A stretch of DNA of 64,000 nt from Paenibacillus sp. HWE-109 (GTDB lineage Bacteria > Bacillota > Bacilli > Paenibacillales > NBRC-103111), in assembly GCF_022163125.1 (NCBI RefSeq), contig NZ_CP091881.1, positions 2,480,001 to 2,544,000 on the forward strand, given 5' to 3'. Of this stretch, positions 1 to 8,327 are shown one piece after another. The position numbers and the translations under genes are program-made. Within the stretch, counting starts at the first letter, position 1. The number at the start of each line of letters is the position of its first letter. The notes below the pieces were generated by a model, which was given only the letters and a program-made list of their open reading frames with translations, searched no databases and was not told the origin of the DNA.

Positions 1-827
1 GGTTCCAGTTCGGCACCGCCGTTTTCACCATAAAGCTTAACAGTCAGCTCATCTTCCTTCGCATGAAGCGTGAAACTGACGTCTACGAGCAGGGAGGCCC
101 CATTCTCGAAACGGATCAAGGCGTTCGCCAAATCTTCCACCGTATTGTGGGTAGCATCATAGTCAGCCGCTTTGTAAAAAGCGAGATTTTTGACATTAGC
201 CCGATTGCCAAGTTTTTTGTACGTATTGCCGGATACTGACTTTACTTTCGGTTTCCCCATTAAATACCAGCACAAATCGATCACATGTACGCCGACATCG
301 ATCAGAGGACCGCCGCCGGAGCGCTCGATATCCGAAAACCAACCACCAGGGTTGCCTAGACGGCGAATACACGAAGCTTTGGCATAGTAAATATCGCCAA
401 GCTCCCCGTTATCCAAGAAGGATTTCACGATGCTGGTGTTCGATGCGTACCGCCTTACGAAGCCAACCTGAAGGGTTTTTCCTGAACGACGGACAGCCTG
501 TTCGACAGCGAGTGCCTCTTCCACGGTTTTGCAAAGCGGCTTTTCGGTGAGCACATTTTTCCCGGCTTCAAGCGCCGCAATGGAGATAGGGGCATGACTG
601 TTATTCCAAGTACAGATACTTACGGCATCTATGCTCGCATCAGCCAATAGTGTTTTGTAGTCTGTAAAAACATGAGGAATGCCGTATTTCTCTGCTTTGG
701 CTTGCGCCCGTTCTTCGTTCAGATCGCAGATCGCGTAAAGCTCGGCGTCCGGGTTGTTTTGATATGATTTCAAATGCATTTCAGATATGGAACCTGCGCC
801 GATGACGGCAATGCGTTGTTTGCTCAT
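1..827 (-). CDS. Gfo/Idh/MocA-family NAD(P)-dependent oxidoreductase, 3' end beyond window
   Basis: Cytoplasmic Rossmann-fold dehydrogenase of the type that oxidises sugars, inositols or their derivatives. The gene runs off the left edge, so only about 275 residues are visible. The nucleotide-binding motif GAGSIS is at residues 10-15, and the family hallmark EKPL, whose lysine takes part in catalysis, is at 95-98 (K96). A later GGGPLIDVGVHVIDL stretch matches the usual substrate-binding region. The ATG at 827 follows an AAGGGG ribosome site. It lies 31 bp downstream of the FAD oxidoreductase gene on the same strand, so the two probably form one operon, perhaps for breakdown of a sugar acid or polyol. 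The substrate cannot be read from sequence. Confidence 0.9.
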   Translation of the reverse strand, partial: MSKQRIAVIGAGSISEMHLKSYQNNPDAELYAICDLNEERAQAKAEKYGIPHVFTDYKTLLADASIDAVSICTWNNSHAPISIAALEAGKNVLTEKPLCKTVEEALAVEQAVRRSGKTLQVGFVRRYASNTSIVKSFLDNGELGDIYYAKASCIRRLGNPGGWFSDIERSGGGPLIDVGVHVIDLCWYLMGKPKVKSVSGNTYKKLGNRANVKNLAFYKAADYDATHNTVEDLANALIRFENGASLLVDVSFTLHAKEDELTVKLYGENGGAELE

Positions 828-858
828 TAGTGAATAACCCCTTATTCAGTAGAATGTA

Positions 859-2469
859 TTAAACGGAATGAATGGAAGGCCAAGTAAGTTCGATCCCATC
901 GTTCGTGAGCTTTCGCTGGAATTCGCGAAGTTCTGGTTGTTGATTGCGAACTTCACGGGGAAGCAAGCCGCGGTCTATACAATGACTTGCGAGATACCCA
1001 GCGGCTTCACCAATATTCCATTCGACGGGATGGAGTCGATAGCAGCCGTTCGTGATATGGGTGACTCCCAAATTTTTGCACGCAGGCAGCAGGTTATTGA
1101 TTCGTACCGGAATCAAGCTGCCGAGCGGAATTTGAAATGGCAGGGAAGAGATATCGATGTAGTGGCGATTGCCGGTACTGGGATGAAGGTCAATGCGGTA
1201 GCATCCGATGCCGACGGAGTCATCGAACGTCTCCGCTTTCCCGTCAGGCCGACAAGCTGCGCTTACATGTTGTTCAAGCACAGTAAATTCTGCTTTAATG
1301 CGGCGTGATTCCCGAATGTAAGGGTACATAGCCAGGCCGTCTTCAGTGCCAACAACATCTTTGCGAAGACGCAGTCCCGGGTACCCGTGTCCGCCATCTG
1401 GCCGAGGCGCCTCGGTTTGCAGCCAGTAGAGTAGCGAGAGGCTTAGCTGTTTGGCATCCCAAAGATGCTGCTCTCTTTCACTTTCGCTGACGTCAATGAC
1501 AGAACCTATCCAATAATCGTTCTGAGGCCAGTTGACGAGTGTTATACTCCCCGGATAGAAGCCCTTCTCGAAGTTCGCAGCATCAATGATACGCCGATAG
1601 TAGAAGAGCGAGTATCTTTCCGTGCCTTCAAAAAGTTCATAATTAACGGCTTCCAGTGTATGAGGGCGAACACCGGTCCAGCTTAACAAGCGATCGGGCC
1701 AGAAATCCGCCTTATACGCCCGCCAGAAGTCATAGCGCTCAGGCCGTTCGATCGTGTGATCTTCGCCTTCGACATAATCCATGGCGAAACAATGGGTAAA
1801 ACCCTGCATGTCCTGCGGAAGTGCCGCTCCTTCGACGGCATGGGGTTCGCCGGTTTGGCTGAACGATTCGGCACCGGTCACATATTCCGCTCCAGCAAGC
1901 GGCAGAACATCCCCGCACTCCGTCGCATCGAGGAAATACGCGGCGGTTAGCGTTACGAGTTCATCCGTCAGCAGATTGCGAACGATGACTTGGCGGATGT
2001 CGTTGCCTTCCAACACGGCGGAGACAACGCGATGGCGGTAAAGAATTTGCAAGCGGCCGCTGTGAACATAAGGGGCTAGCATATCCTTCAAGACCGCCAA
2101 AGCCGCGCGCGGCTCGTGACACAGGCGAGACACACCGCCGTTCCCGGGATTTAGATGAACACGGGACTGTGCTTCGGCTGTCAGGGGGAAATGTCGACGG
2201 TAGTAATCCCTGACACCGTCACGAAATTGCCGATACGTGCGGGTACAGCCGAATTGCTCAATCCACGGATGTTCATCCGGCGGAACCGCCTGACTGGTAA
2301 GCTGTCCGCCGATCCATTCGGTTTCTTCGGTCATAATAACCGATTTACCTGACTTCGCTGCCGCAAGCGCAGCGGCGAAGCCGCCGGTTCCACCGCCGAT
2401 AATGGCGATATCGGCACTCATTTCTTGTTGGTTATGTACGGTATTAGTTTCGCTTGTTGTAGCTCCCAA
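859..2469 (-). CDS. FAD-dependent oxidoreductase (FAD_oxidored / PF12831-like)
   Basis: Flavoprotein of 536 residues. The N-terminus carries the FAD-binding beta-alpha-beta motif IIGGGTGGFAAALAAAKSG (residues 23-41, glycines 25-30), followed by EETEWIGGQLTSQ, characteristic of the FAD-dependent oxidoreductase family common in carbohydrate-catabolic operons. The start is a TTG: an AAAGGAGGG ribosome site lies 9 nt upstream of it, and no ATG fits better. Met17 is a weaker alternative. Residues 2-16 are polar and precede the conserved fold. The gene is first in a minus-strand pair with the Gfo/Idh oxidoreductase. The electron acceptor and substrate are unknown. Confidence 0.88.
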   Translation of the reverse strand: MGATTSETNTVHNQQEMSADIAIIGGGTGGFAAALAAAKSGKSVIMTEETEWIGGQLTSQAVPPDEHPWIEQFGCTRTYRQFRDGVRDYYRRHFPLTAEAQSRVHLNPGNGGVSRLCHEPRAALAVLKDMLAPYVHSGRLQILYRHRVVSAVLEGNDIRQVIVRNLLTDELVTLTAAYFLDATECGDVLPLAGAEYVTGAESFSQTGEPHAVEGAALPQDMQGFTHCFAMDYVEGEDHTIERPERYDFWRAYKADFWPDRLLSWTGVRPHTLEAVNYELFEGTERYSLFYYRRIIDAANFEKGFYPGSITLVNWPQNDYWIGSVIDVSESEREQHLWDAKQLSLSLLYWLQTEAPRPDGGHGYPGLRLRKDVVGTEDGLAMYPYIRESRRIKAEFTVLEQHVSAACRPDGKAETFDDSVGIGCYRIDLHPSTGNRHYIDISSLPFQIPLGSLIPVRINNLLPACKNLGVTHITNGCYRLHPVEWNIGEAAGYLASHCIDRGLLPREVRNQQPELREFQRKLTNDGIELTWPSIHSV

Positions 2470-2685
2470 CGGATGAATCCCTCCTTTAAGTTGCTTCTCA
2501 CCTACAGGTTTCCACAGGCTACCCCCATTGTATTACAGCCGGAACGGCGCCACAGCGGAGGACGATGACTTCTTTTGGTACTTTAATAACCATTGATCCG
2601 TCCAAAAAAGGGATTAACGCGCAAATGACGAAAATGAATATCACGAGAAAATATTATGAGGCAAGTCGTCAGGAGGCGCTTTTCA

Positions 2686-3795
2686 ATGAGTCAACAATCT
2701 TCATCCGTGAATGCCATGAAGCTGGATGCCAACATGCGTATTCAACAATCCGATGATACAGGAATCGTATGGTACAGCCCGCTTGAGCTGCCTTATCAAA
2801 TTGCTGGTTTTGGCTGGCTGCAAACAGAAAGACAGTATCGCCGTTTGCCTATTCAGCCCTCACAGCCCATTTCGGAAGCTGTCGATTCGTTAGCCAACTG
2901 TACATCTGGCGGACAAATTCGCTTTATGACAGATGCATCAACATTGATTGTGAAAGTGAAATTGTCAGGTGCAGCGAATATGAACCATATGCCTGCCACT
3001 GGACAATGTGGATTTGATTGTTACATTGGCGATCCCGGAGAGCAGTTTTATTATGGAACCACTACGTTTAATCATCAGTTGACGGCGTATGAAAGCACGA
3101 TCTTTCGTCAGTTCTCACCTGAGAATCGCTTCATTACGTTAAACTTTCCGCTCTATCAAGGGGTCGAAGAGGTCTGGGTCGGTTTAAACAGCGAAGCAAG
3201 CGTGACACCTCCACCATCTTATGAAAGCAATAAAAAGATCATCCTATACGGTACTTCAATCACCCAAGGGGGCTGTGCAACGAGACCTGGGATGTCCTAT
3301 ACCAACATTTTGTCGCGACGCATCAACATGGAATTCCTGAATCTTGGTTTCTCGGGAAATGGCAGGGGTGAGCCGGAACTTGCCCGGATTCTGAGTGAAA
3401 TTCCCGACCCGGCGATGTTGATTTTGGATTATGAAGCTAACAGTGTGTCTACGGAAGTATTCAAACAGACATTGCCAGCCTTTATATCCATCTATAGAGA
3501 GAAGCATCCTCTGATCCCGATTCTTGTCATTTCCAGAATTATTTATGCTAAAGAAAGATTTGATAAGCGGTTGTCGCAGGAGCGGGAAGTAAACAAACAA
3601 TTTCAAATTCAAACGGTAGCTCACAGGCGTCAAGAATTGCAGGACATGCATATATTCTTTTGTGATGGTTCCCAACTGCTTGGTGAGCATGCTCATGAAT
3701 GTACAGTCGATGGCGTACATCCAACTGACCTTGGATTTCTACGAATGGCTGATGGACTTACGCCGGTTATCAAGCAGATATTAGCGGGCAAGTAG
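2686..3795 (+). CDS. SGNH/GDSL hydrolase with N-terminal accessory domain
   Basis: Probable esterase or carbohydrate deacetylase of 369 residues. The C-terminal half is an SGNH hydrolase of the Lipase_GDSL_3 kind: block I is YGTSITQGG with the nucleophile Ser191, and block V is DGVHPTDLG with Asp342 and His345. The first about 180 residues form the beta-rich N-terminal domain that accompanies this family. The ATG at 2686 has AGGAGG 9 nt upstream and is preferred over an in-frame ATG at 2656. No signal peptide is visible. The next gene, a lipoprotein solute-binding protein, starts 31 bp downstream, suggesting a role in de-esterifying an imported glycan. Confidence 0.88.
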   Translation: MSQQSSSVNAMKLDANMRIQQSDDTGIVWYSPLELPYQIAGFGWLQTERQYRRLPIQPSQPISEAVDSLANCTSGGQIRFMTDASTLIVKVKLSGAANMNHMPATGQCGFDCYIGDPGEQFYYGTTTFNHQLTAYESTIFRQFSPENRFITLNFPLYQGVEEVWVGLNSEASVTPPPSYESNKKIILYGTSITQGGCATRPGMSYTNILSRRINMEFLNLGFSGNGRGEPELARILSEIPDPAMLILDYEANSVSTEVFKQTLPAFISIYREKHPLIPILVISRIIYAKERFDKRLSQEREVNKQFQIQTVAHRRQELQDMHIFFCDGSQLLGEHAHECTVDGVHPTDLGFLRMADGLTPVIKQILAGK

Positions 3796-3826
3796 GGGGA
3801 ACGGGTAGGAGTGAAGGAGGGGTTCC

Positions 3827-5338
3827 ATGACAGAAAGAAAGCAATTTGTTCACGTTGTACTTACATTGATCACCTGTTTGACTGTGAGCGGCTGCAGCTA
3901 TCAAGAGAATGGAAATCTAAGCACATCTAGTCCCAATGCCCAAGCACCTGCCATACGTATTGTCGCCAACAGCTTGGGACTTAACTTTCCGGAGGGTATG
4001 GATGCGAACAATAATCCTTATCTAGCCTACATCGAGAAAAATACTGGCGTAGAAGTAAGTGTGACTTTGCCGCCGCTTAATGGATATGATGAAAAATTAA
4101 ATGTTATTATGACATCGGGTGATCCTCCGGATCTGCTCAACACAAGCAGTCCTTCCTGGTTTATTAACTTTGTAAACCAAAAAGCGTTAACACCGTTGAA
4201 CAGCTATATTGAGCGATATGGCCCTAATTTGAAAGCCAAAATACCTAAGGAAGCTTGGGATAATGTAACCGTCAATGGCAACATTTATGCGATTCCGAGT
4301 TTGAATGAGGTAAAGGGGACAGAGATTATGTATGTCCGCAAAGATTGGCTGGATAAGCTGGGTCTGGAGCCTCCGCGAACGATTGAGGAATACACGGCAG
4401 TTATGAAAGCTTTCGCGGAGAGAGATCCGGATGGCAATGGGCAGAAGGATACCTTTGGACTTTCGATTTTAGAGCGCCTTGGAAGGACTTCTCCTTTTCT
4501 TGGCGCTTTTGGCGTCCAGAAGAATGCATGGTACGAACGCGAGGGCAAGTTGGTTTATGCCGGCATATTGCCAGAGATGAAAGAAGCACTCGCTTACCTG
4601 CGCAGTTTATATGAGCAAAATATATTGGACCCGGAATTCCCATTGAACAAAATTGATGTTCTCAATGAAAAGGTGGCGCTTGGGAAAGTAGGACTTTTCT
4701 CGGCGGCTTGGTCAGATACTCGAGCGAGTATTGCTGAGAATCGCAAACATGATCCACAAGCGGTATGGATCCCGCTGGATTTTCCAATCGGTCCTTCTGG
4801 TAACCGCGGCGTATACAGTACATCCAATGTACGTTCTTATAATGTTGTCCCAGTAAAAAGCCAAAACGCGGAAGCAGTTGTGAAATTCCTTGATTTTATC
4901 GCAGGACCCGGTCAAAAAACGTTGAAGCTTGGTTTTGAAAACAAAGTATGGAAGCAGGTAAACGGAAAGCTGACGATTCAATTTGATGAACATATTAAAC
5001 AGGCCTATCGGGGCATTTATGGAGCCTTGGCGGATACAGTAGATCCAGCTATGACGCGGGATCGGTTAGAAGGCCTGGGCGAGCAGTATAGACTGTATGA
5101 CAATTTGCAGCGAATTGAAAGTCATTTGCAGTTGAATCGCTTTAATGGACCGCCGACACCTGCCATGGGCAAGCATCAAGTGAAGCTTTCTAAGCTGCAG
5201 GAAGAAACATTTACGCGGATTATCGCAGGAATGAGTCCCCTTGATGAATTCGATGCCTTTGTGAAAAGATGGAAGGAGGCCGGAGGCGATGAGATATCGG
5301 GGGAAGTCAATGAATGGTGGCGGGAATCCGGCAAATAA
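3827..5338 (+). CDS. Extracellular solute-binding lipoprotein (carbohydrate ABC transporter, LipO-like)
   Basis: Lipid-anchored periplasmic-type binding protein of 503 residues. The lipobox TVSGC places the lipidated cysteine at residue 23 after a hydrophobic signal segment. The mature domain has the family-1 binding-protein pattern: EKNTGVEV, VIMTSGDPPDLL, GNIYAIP and YVRKDWLDKLGLEPP, then a DPDGNGQKDT calcium-loop-like segment around residues 205-212. It is typical of the Paenibacillus LplA/LipO group that feeds LplB/YtcP permeases. No permease genes are adjacent: an SGNH hydrolase lies upstream, and downstream a YesM-like kinase overlaps the last 50 bp. It may serve a sensory role with the kinase or share permeases encoded elsewhere. 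Confidence 0.9.
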   Translation: MTERKQFVHVVLTLITCLTVSGCSYQENGNLSTSSPNAQAPAIRIVANSLGLNFPEGMDANNNPYLAYIEKNTGVEVSVTLPPLNGYDEKLNVIMTSGDPPDLLNTSSPSWFINFVNQKALTPLNSYIERYGPNLKAKIPKEAWDNVTVNGNIYAIPSLNEVKGTEIMYVRKDWLDKLGLEPPRTIEEYTAVMKAFAERDPDGNGQKDTFGLSILERLGRTSPFLGAFGVQKNAWYEREGKLVYAGILPEMKEALAYLRSLYEQNILDPEFPLNKIDVLNEKVALGKVGLFSAAWSDTRASIAENRKHDPQAVWIPLDFPIGPSGNRGVYSTSNVRSYNVVPVKSQNAEAVVKFLDFIAGPGQKTLKLGFENKVWKQVNGKLTIQFDEHIKQAYRGIYGALADTVDPAMTRDRLEGLGEQYRLYDNLQRIESHLQLNRFNGPPTPAMGKHQVKLSKLQEETFTRIIAGMSPLDEFDAFVKRWKEAGGDEISGEVNEWWRESGK

Positions 5339-7175
5339 TCGTAGCAAAGCCCAAGATTTCTGGACCAGAATCCGCAAATTATTGACCGGTTTTATTCAAG
5401 TCAGGCTTATGTGTTACTTTCTGCTGATCTTACTCCCGATATCGGGCTTCAGTTTGTTTGCCATCGTTAAATCACAAATGATTCTAGAGGTGCAAACGGG
5501 GGAAAGAACCCAGGGAGCCTTGCATACGATGGCTGATTACATTGACCTTACGCTGCAAAATATTGAGCAGTTATCCTCCTTGATTGCTTTCGATATGAAT
5601 ATCAATACGACGCTCCAATCCATCGGTCAGGAGCCTGATAAGCAGTCATTCGTACAGCTGGCGCAAGTGATGGATCAGATCACGAATATGACAACCGTCA
5701 ATCTTACGGTAGATCAAATAACGATTATTCATATGCCTTCACGAACCGTCATTTCCACGAAAATCGGCGGCCGCAAGCTGCCTGAAGGCGTTGAGAAACA
5801 AGAATGGTATATTCGGCTAATGGAAGCTAGCGGGGGTACCGTATTTTATACACCGCAGGACAGTGAGTCCTATTTTGACACCGATAGTGTGCATCTAATT
5901 CGGACAATGGATCCTTACAACCGCACATTAATGAATCCCAATTTACTCGTGATCTCCATTAAGAAAACAGCGTTGATTGAGTTGGCGAAGCCGCTTCTTC
6001 CTTCCAAAAACGCGAATATTTATTTGTTTGACAGCGATGGAAGTCCGATAACGGGCACGGGGGCACGTGTAAACCCGCAAGTATGGAAACAAGAGCATGA
6101 CATCAGATCGGTGCGCAGATCGCCGCAAACCGGCACGGAAATGGTTACAATCAGTGTCAAATCCAAATTCTCGGGATGGTCTCTCATGATGGAGCAGCCC
6201 TTGTGGGAAATTCGCAGTCATACCGATTCTTTGAAAGTATTTACGTATGGCATCGTTGTTGTCAGTGTGGTACTCGCCATCTTGATATCATGGATCGTGT
6301 ATCGTGGCTTCTCGGCACCTCTGCGGAAACTGGCTTACGGAATGAAGCAGCTCCGCACCGGGAATTTCACCATACAGCTGGAAGATACGCGAGTGGACGA
6401 GTTAGGCTATGTAATTGAGTCCTTTAACCGCATGGCGGAGAACCAGAAATCGCTCATTCGCGACCATTACGAGAAACAGCTGCTGCTTTCCAAAATGGAA
6501 CTGAAATTTCTCCAGTCGCAGATCAATCCGCATTTTCTCTACAATACGCTGGATTCTATCTATTGGACGGCCAAGAATTATGACGCGGATGAAATTAGTG
6601 AAATGGTTTTGAATTTATCCAGGTTTTTTCGGTTAAGTCTGAATAAAGGCAATGAAACATTTCCGGTCAGTGAAACCATCATGCATCTGACGTATTATAT
6701 TAAAGTTCAGCAGCTGCGATTCTTAGATCATTTTACTGTCCGATATGAGATTGCCAAAGAGAGCGAGCCCTACCATGTGCTTAAGTTGTTGCTGCAGCCG
6801 CTCGTAGAGAATGCCGTTCTGCATGGTCTGGAAAAACAAAGCACGGGCGGGGAGCTTATCATTTCTTCGTATACGGATGGTAATCTGCTTGTTTTTGAGG
6901 TCGCCGACAACGGTGTAGGGGTAAATAAGGCCAAACTCGCCTATATCCGCGCTAAGCTGGAAGAATCGGCCAAGCTTGCTGCCGAGGGCATTTCGACGGA
7001 CCGCAAGCGGGAGAATGATTTGTTCGGACTGCGGAATGTCATTGCACGGATGAAAATGTACTATGGCGACGAAGCGGAATTTGCCTTTGAAAGTGAGGAG
7101 AACCAAGGTACACGTATGACCTTGCGGTTGCCTTTGGATAAATGTCTCAAGCCTGTGGAGGATCAGGCTGTTTGA
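5289..7175 (+). CDS. YesM-like sensor histidine kinase
   Basis: Membrane sensor kinase of 628 residues. One transmembrane helix lies near residues 36-58 and a second near 315-340. They enclose an extracytoplasmic sensor domain of about 250 residues. A HAMP linker follows, then the His_kinase domain with the phospho-acceptor motif NPHFLYNTLDS (His415), then a HATPase_c domain with N-box PLVENAVLHG and a DNGVG box. The ATG at 5289 has AAGGAGG 9 nt upstream; the ATG at 5310 is an alternative. It overlaps the binding-protein gene by 50 bp, implying translational coupling. No YesN-type response regulator is adjacent, so its partner must lie elsewhere. Confidence 0.9.
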   Translation: MRYRGKSMNGGGNPANNRSKAQDFWTRIRKLLTGFIQVRLMCYFLLILLPISGFSLFAIVKSQMILEVQTGERTQGALHTMADYIDLTLQNIEQLSSLIAFDMNINTTLQSIGQEPDKQSFVQLAQVMDQITNMTTVNLTVDQITIIHMPSRTVISTKIGGRKLPEGVEKQEWYIRLMEASGGTVFYTPQDSESYFDTDSVHLIRTMDPYNRTLMNPNLLVISIKKTALIELAKPLLPSKNANIYLFDSDGSPITGTGARVNPQVWKQEHDIRSVRRSPQTGTEMVTISVKSKFSGWSLMMEQPLWEIRSHTDSLKVFTYGIVVVSVVLAILISWIVYRGFSAPLRKLAYGMKQLRTGNFTIQLEDTRVDELGYVIESFNRMAENQKSLIRDHYEKQLLLSKMELKFLQSQINPHFLYNTLDSIYWTAKNYDADEISEMVLNLSRFFRLSLNKGNETFPVSETIMHLTYYIKVQQLRFLDHFTVRYEIAKESEPYHVLKLLLQPLVENAVLHGLEKQSTGGELIISSYTDGNLLVFEVADNGVGVNKAKLAYIRAKLEESAKLAAEGISTDRKRENDLFGLRNVIARMKMYYGDEAEFAFESEENQGTRMTLRLPLDKCLKPVEDQAV

Positions 7176-7218
7176 TACGAAATAGCTTGCATATTCGCTT
7201 GTTACAGGAGCAATTTGA

Positions 7219-7240
7219 ACAAATATGCACTTTCAGATGC
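7219..7240. repeat. Short dispersed repeat, copy 1 (second copy at 42098-42119)
   Basis: The string CAAATATGCACTTTCAG followed by one variable base, T and GCC occurs here and at 42098-42119, each time in intergenic DNA just before other repeats. The flanking context shows only loose similarity. Confidence 0.5.
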
Positions 7241-7276
7241 CTAGTTTTCTGCATCGCACCTCTCGTTTGAAACAAA

Positions 7277-7322
7277 GGGCTATCCCGCTCCCAAGGTTTT
7301 AACCCTGAGAGTGGGATAGCCC
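7277..7322 (+). terminator. Strong hairpin after the kinase operon, probable terminator
   Basis: A 14-bp stem (GGGCTATCCCGCTC paired with GAGTGGGATAGCCC, one G-T pair) closes an 18-nt loop about 100 bp after the kinase stop codon. The following T-rich stretch is weak, so termination efficiency is uncertain. Confidence 0.5.
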
Positions 7323-7348
7323 ATTCACTTTCTTATATCTCCTCGAAT

Positions 7349-7436
7349 CCAACCAAAGAAATAAGAGTCTCTAGGAGCTCTTATTTGCGCAAAAGTAGGC
7401 TCATTTTGGGAAATAGGAGCCTTTGGGGACTCTTAT
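7349..7436. repeat. 88-bp hairpin repeat, copy 1
   Basis: First of two direct 88-bp copies. Its last 76 bp are bounded by a perfect 9-bp inverted repeat, ATAAGAGTC and GACTCTTAT (7361-7369 and 7428-7436). Inside, CTCTTATTT can pair with AAATAGGAG, leaving a single G-T wobble. The copy at 7463-7550 differs at about 7 of the 76 hairpin positions by eye. Confidence 0.75.
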
Positions 7437-7462
7437 CGTCAACCAATTCCGTTCAAACCCTT

Positions 7463-7550
7463 CCAACCAAAGAAATAAGAGTCTCTAGGAGCTCCTAAGT
7501 GCGCAAAAGTAGGCTCATTTGGGGGCATAGGAGTCTTTGGGGACTCTTAT
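7463..7550. repeat. 88-bp hairpin repeat, copy 2
   Basis: Second direct copy of the element at 7349-7436, after a 26-bp gap. The outer 9-bp arms are unchanged. The inner stem here is CTCCTA with TAGGAG, all Watson-Crick, so one substitution replaces the G-T wobble of copy 1 with a G-C pair. That fits selection or inheritance as a folded unit. Confidence 0.75.
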
Positions 7551-7669
7551 CTTTAGAATCACTACTCCCAAGCCAAACAATATCTAGAAGCGGCTTAGTT
7601 TTCGCGTGCCGACACCTCTTGCCCCAAATAAGTTTTGGTTCGGCAACATCGTCATTAATTCCTGAACAT

Positions 7670-7700
7670 AAAAATCGCCCCCGTCACGGAGGCGATTTTT
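7670..7700 (-). terminator. Rho-independent terminator of the CBS gene
   Basis: A perfect 10-bp stem, AAAAATCGCC and GGCGATTTTT, around an 11-nt loop, 18 bp past the stop codon of the minus-strand CBS gene. A/T tracts flank both sides, so it may act in both directions. Confidence 0.8.
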
Positions 7701-7718
7701 ATCATTTGCATCTATCCA

Positions 7719-8123
7719 TCAGTCAGTAATATTTCTCATGTAGTATTCAATGATATCTTTACGACGAATGATCCCAAGGAAAATAAAGTTATCATCGACT
7801 ACTGGAACAAAGTTCTGATCGGCCGCCAGCGCCAGCATATCTTCCATATGGGCATGAATCGATACCGATTCATTACGCGTATTCTTTTCAATGTCACAGA
7901 CTTGGATTTGATCCATGTTGGTGAAGTCCAGGCCAGGCGTGTCCTTTAGTGTCCACAACAGATCGCCTTCGGATAGTGTTCCCGCGTATTTCCCTTCGGG
8001 ATCAACGATGGGCAGTGCTGTGTAATAATGCTGTTCTAATTGTTCAAGTGCTTCTTTCATCGATGAAGAGGAATGGATATAGGCAACTTTATCTTTCGGT
8101 AACAAAAAAGAGGCTGTTTTCAT
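7719..8123 (-). CDS. Two-CBS-domain protein, YkuL/DarB-like
   Basis: Cytoplasmic protein of 134 residues consisting almost only of two CBS motifs (about residues 13-60 and 75-130) that together form one Bateman module, an adenine-nucleotide sensor. The layout and several segments (DKVAYIHSSSSMKEAL, YYTALPIVDPEGKYAG, MDQIQV, the final NFVPVVDDNFIFLGIIRRKDI) recall my memory of B. subtilis YkuL/DarB, which binds cyclic di-AMP and stimulates the (p)ppGpp synthetase. That assignment is an inference from recalled sequence, not a search. Monocistronic, with a ribosome site AAAGG and its own terminator. Confidence 0.85.
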   Translation of the reverse strand: MKTASFLLPKDKVAYIHSSSSMKEALEQLEQHYYTALPIVDPEGKYAGTLSEGDLLWTLKDTPGLDFTNMDQIQVCDIEKNTRNESVSIHAHMEDMLALAADQNFVPVVDDNFIFLGIIRRKDIIEYYMRNITD

Positions 8124-8327
8124 AGTTATTTATTACCTTTCACTGGATTTTTCAAAACGTGATATGTCTATTTAAACATACTTTGGGGATAAAGGCATTG
8201 AAAGATCTTTCCAATGTGGAAATCAATAACAAATTTTTTTGTGGTAAATATCGAAAATGACGGTGACAAGGGTTATACTGGGTTATGATGTACATTCTAT
8301 CACTCAATTAGAGGGAGAAGTCAAATT

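Noticed and set aside
868..1308. Plus-strand frame of 146 codons opposite the FAD oxidoreductase
   Set aside because: Antisense shadow of a well-supported gene; the encoded sequence shows no recognisable domain.
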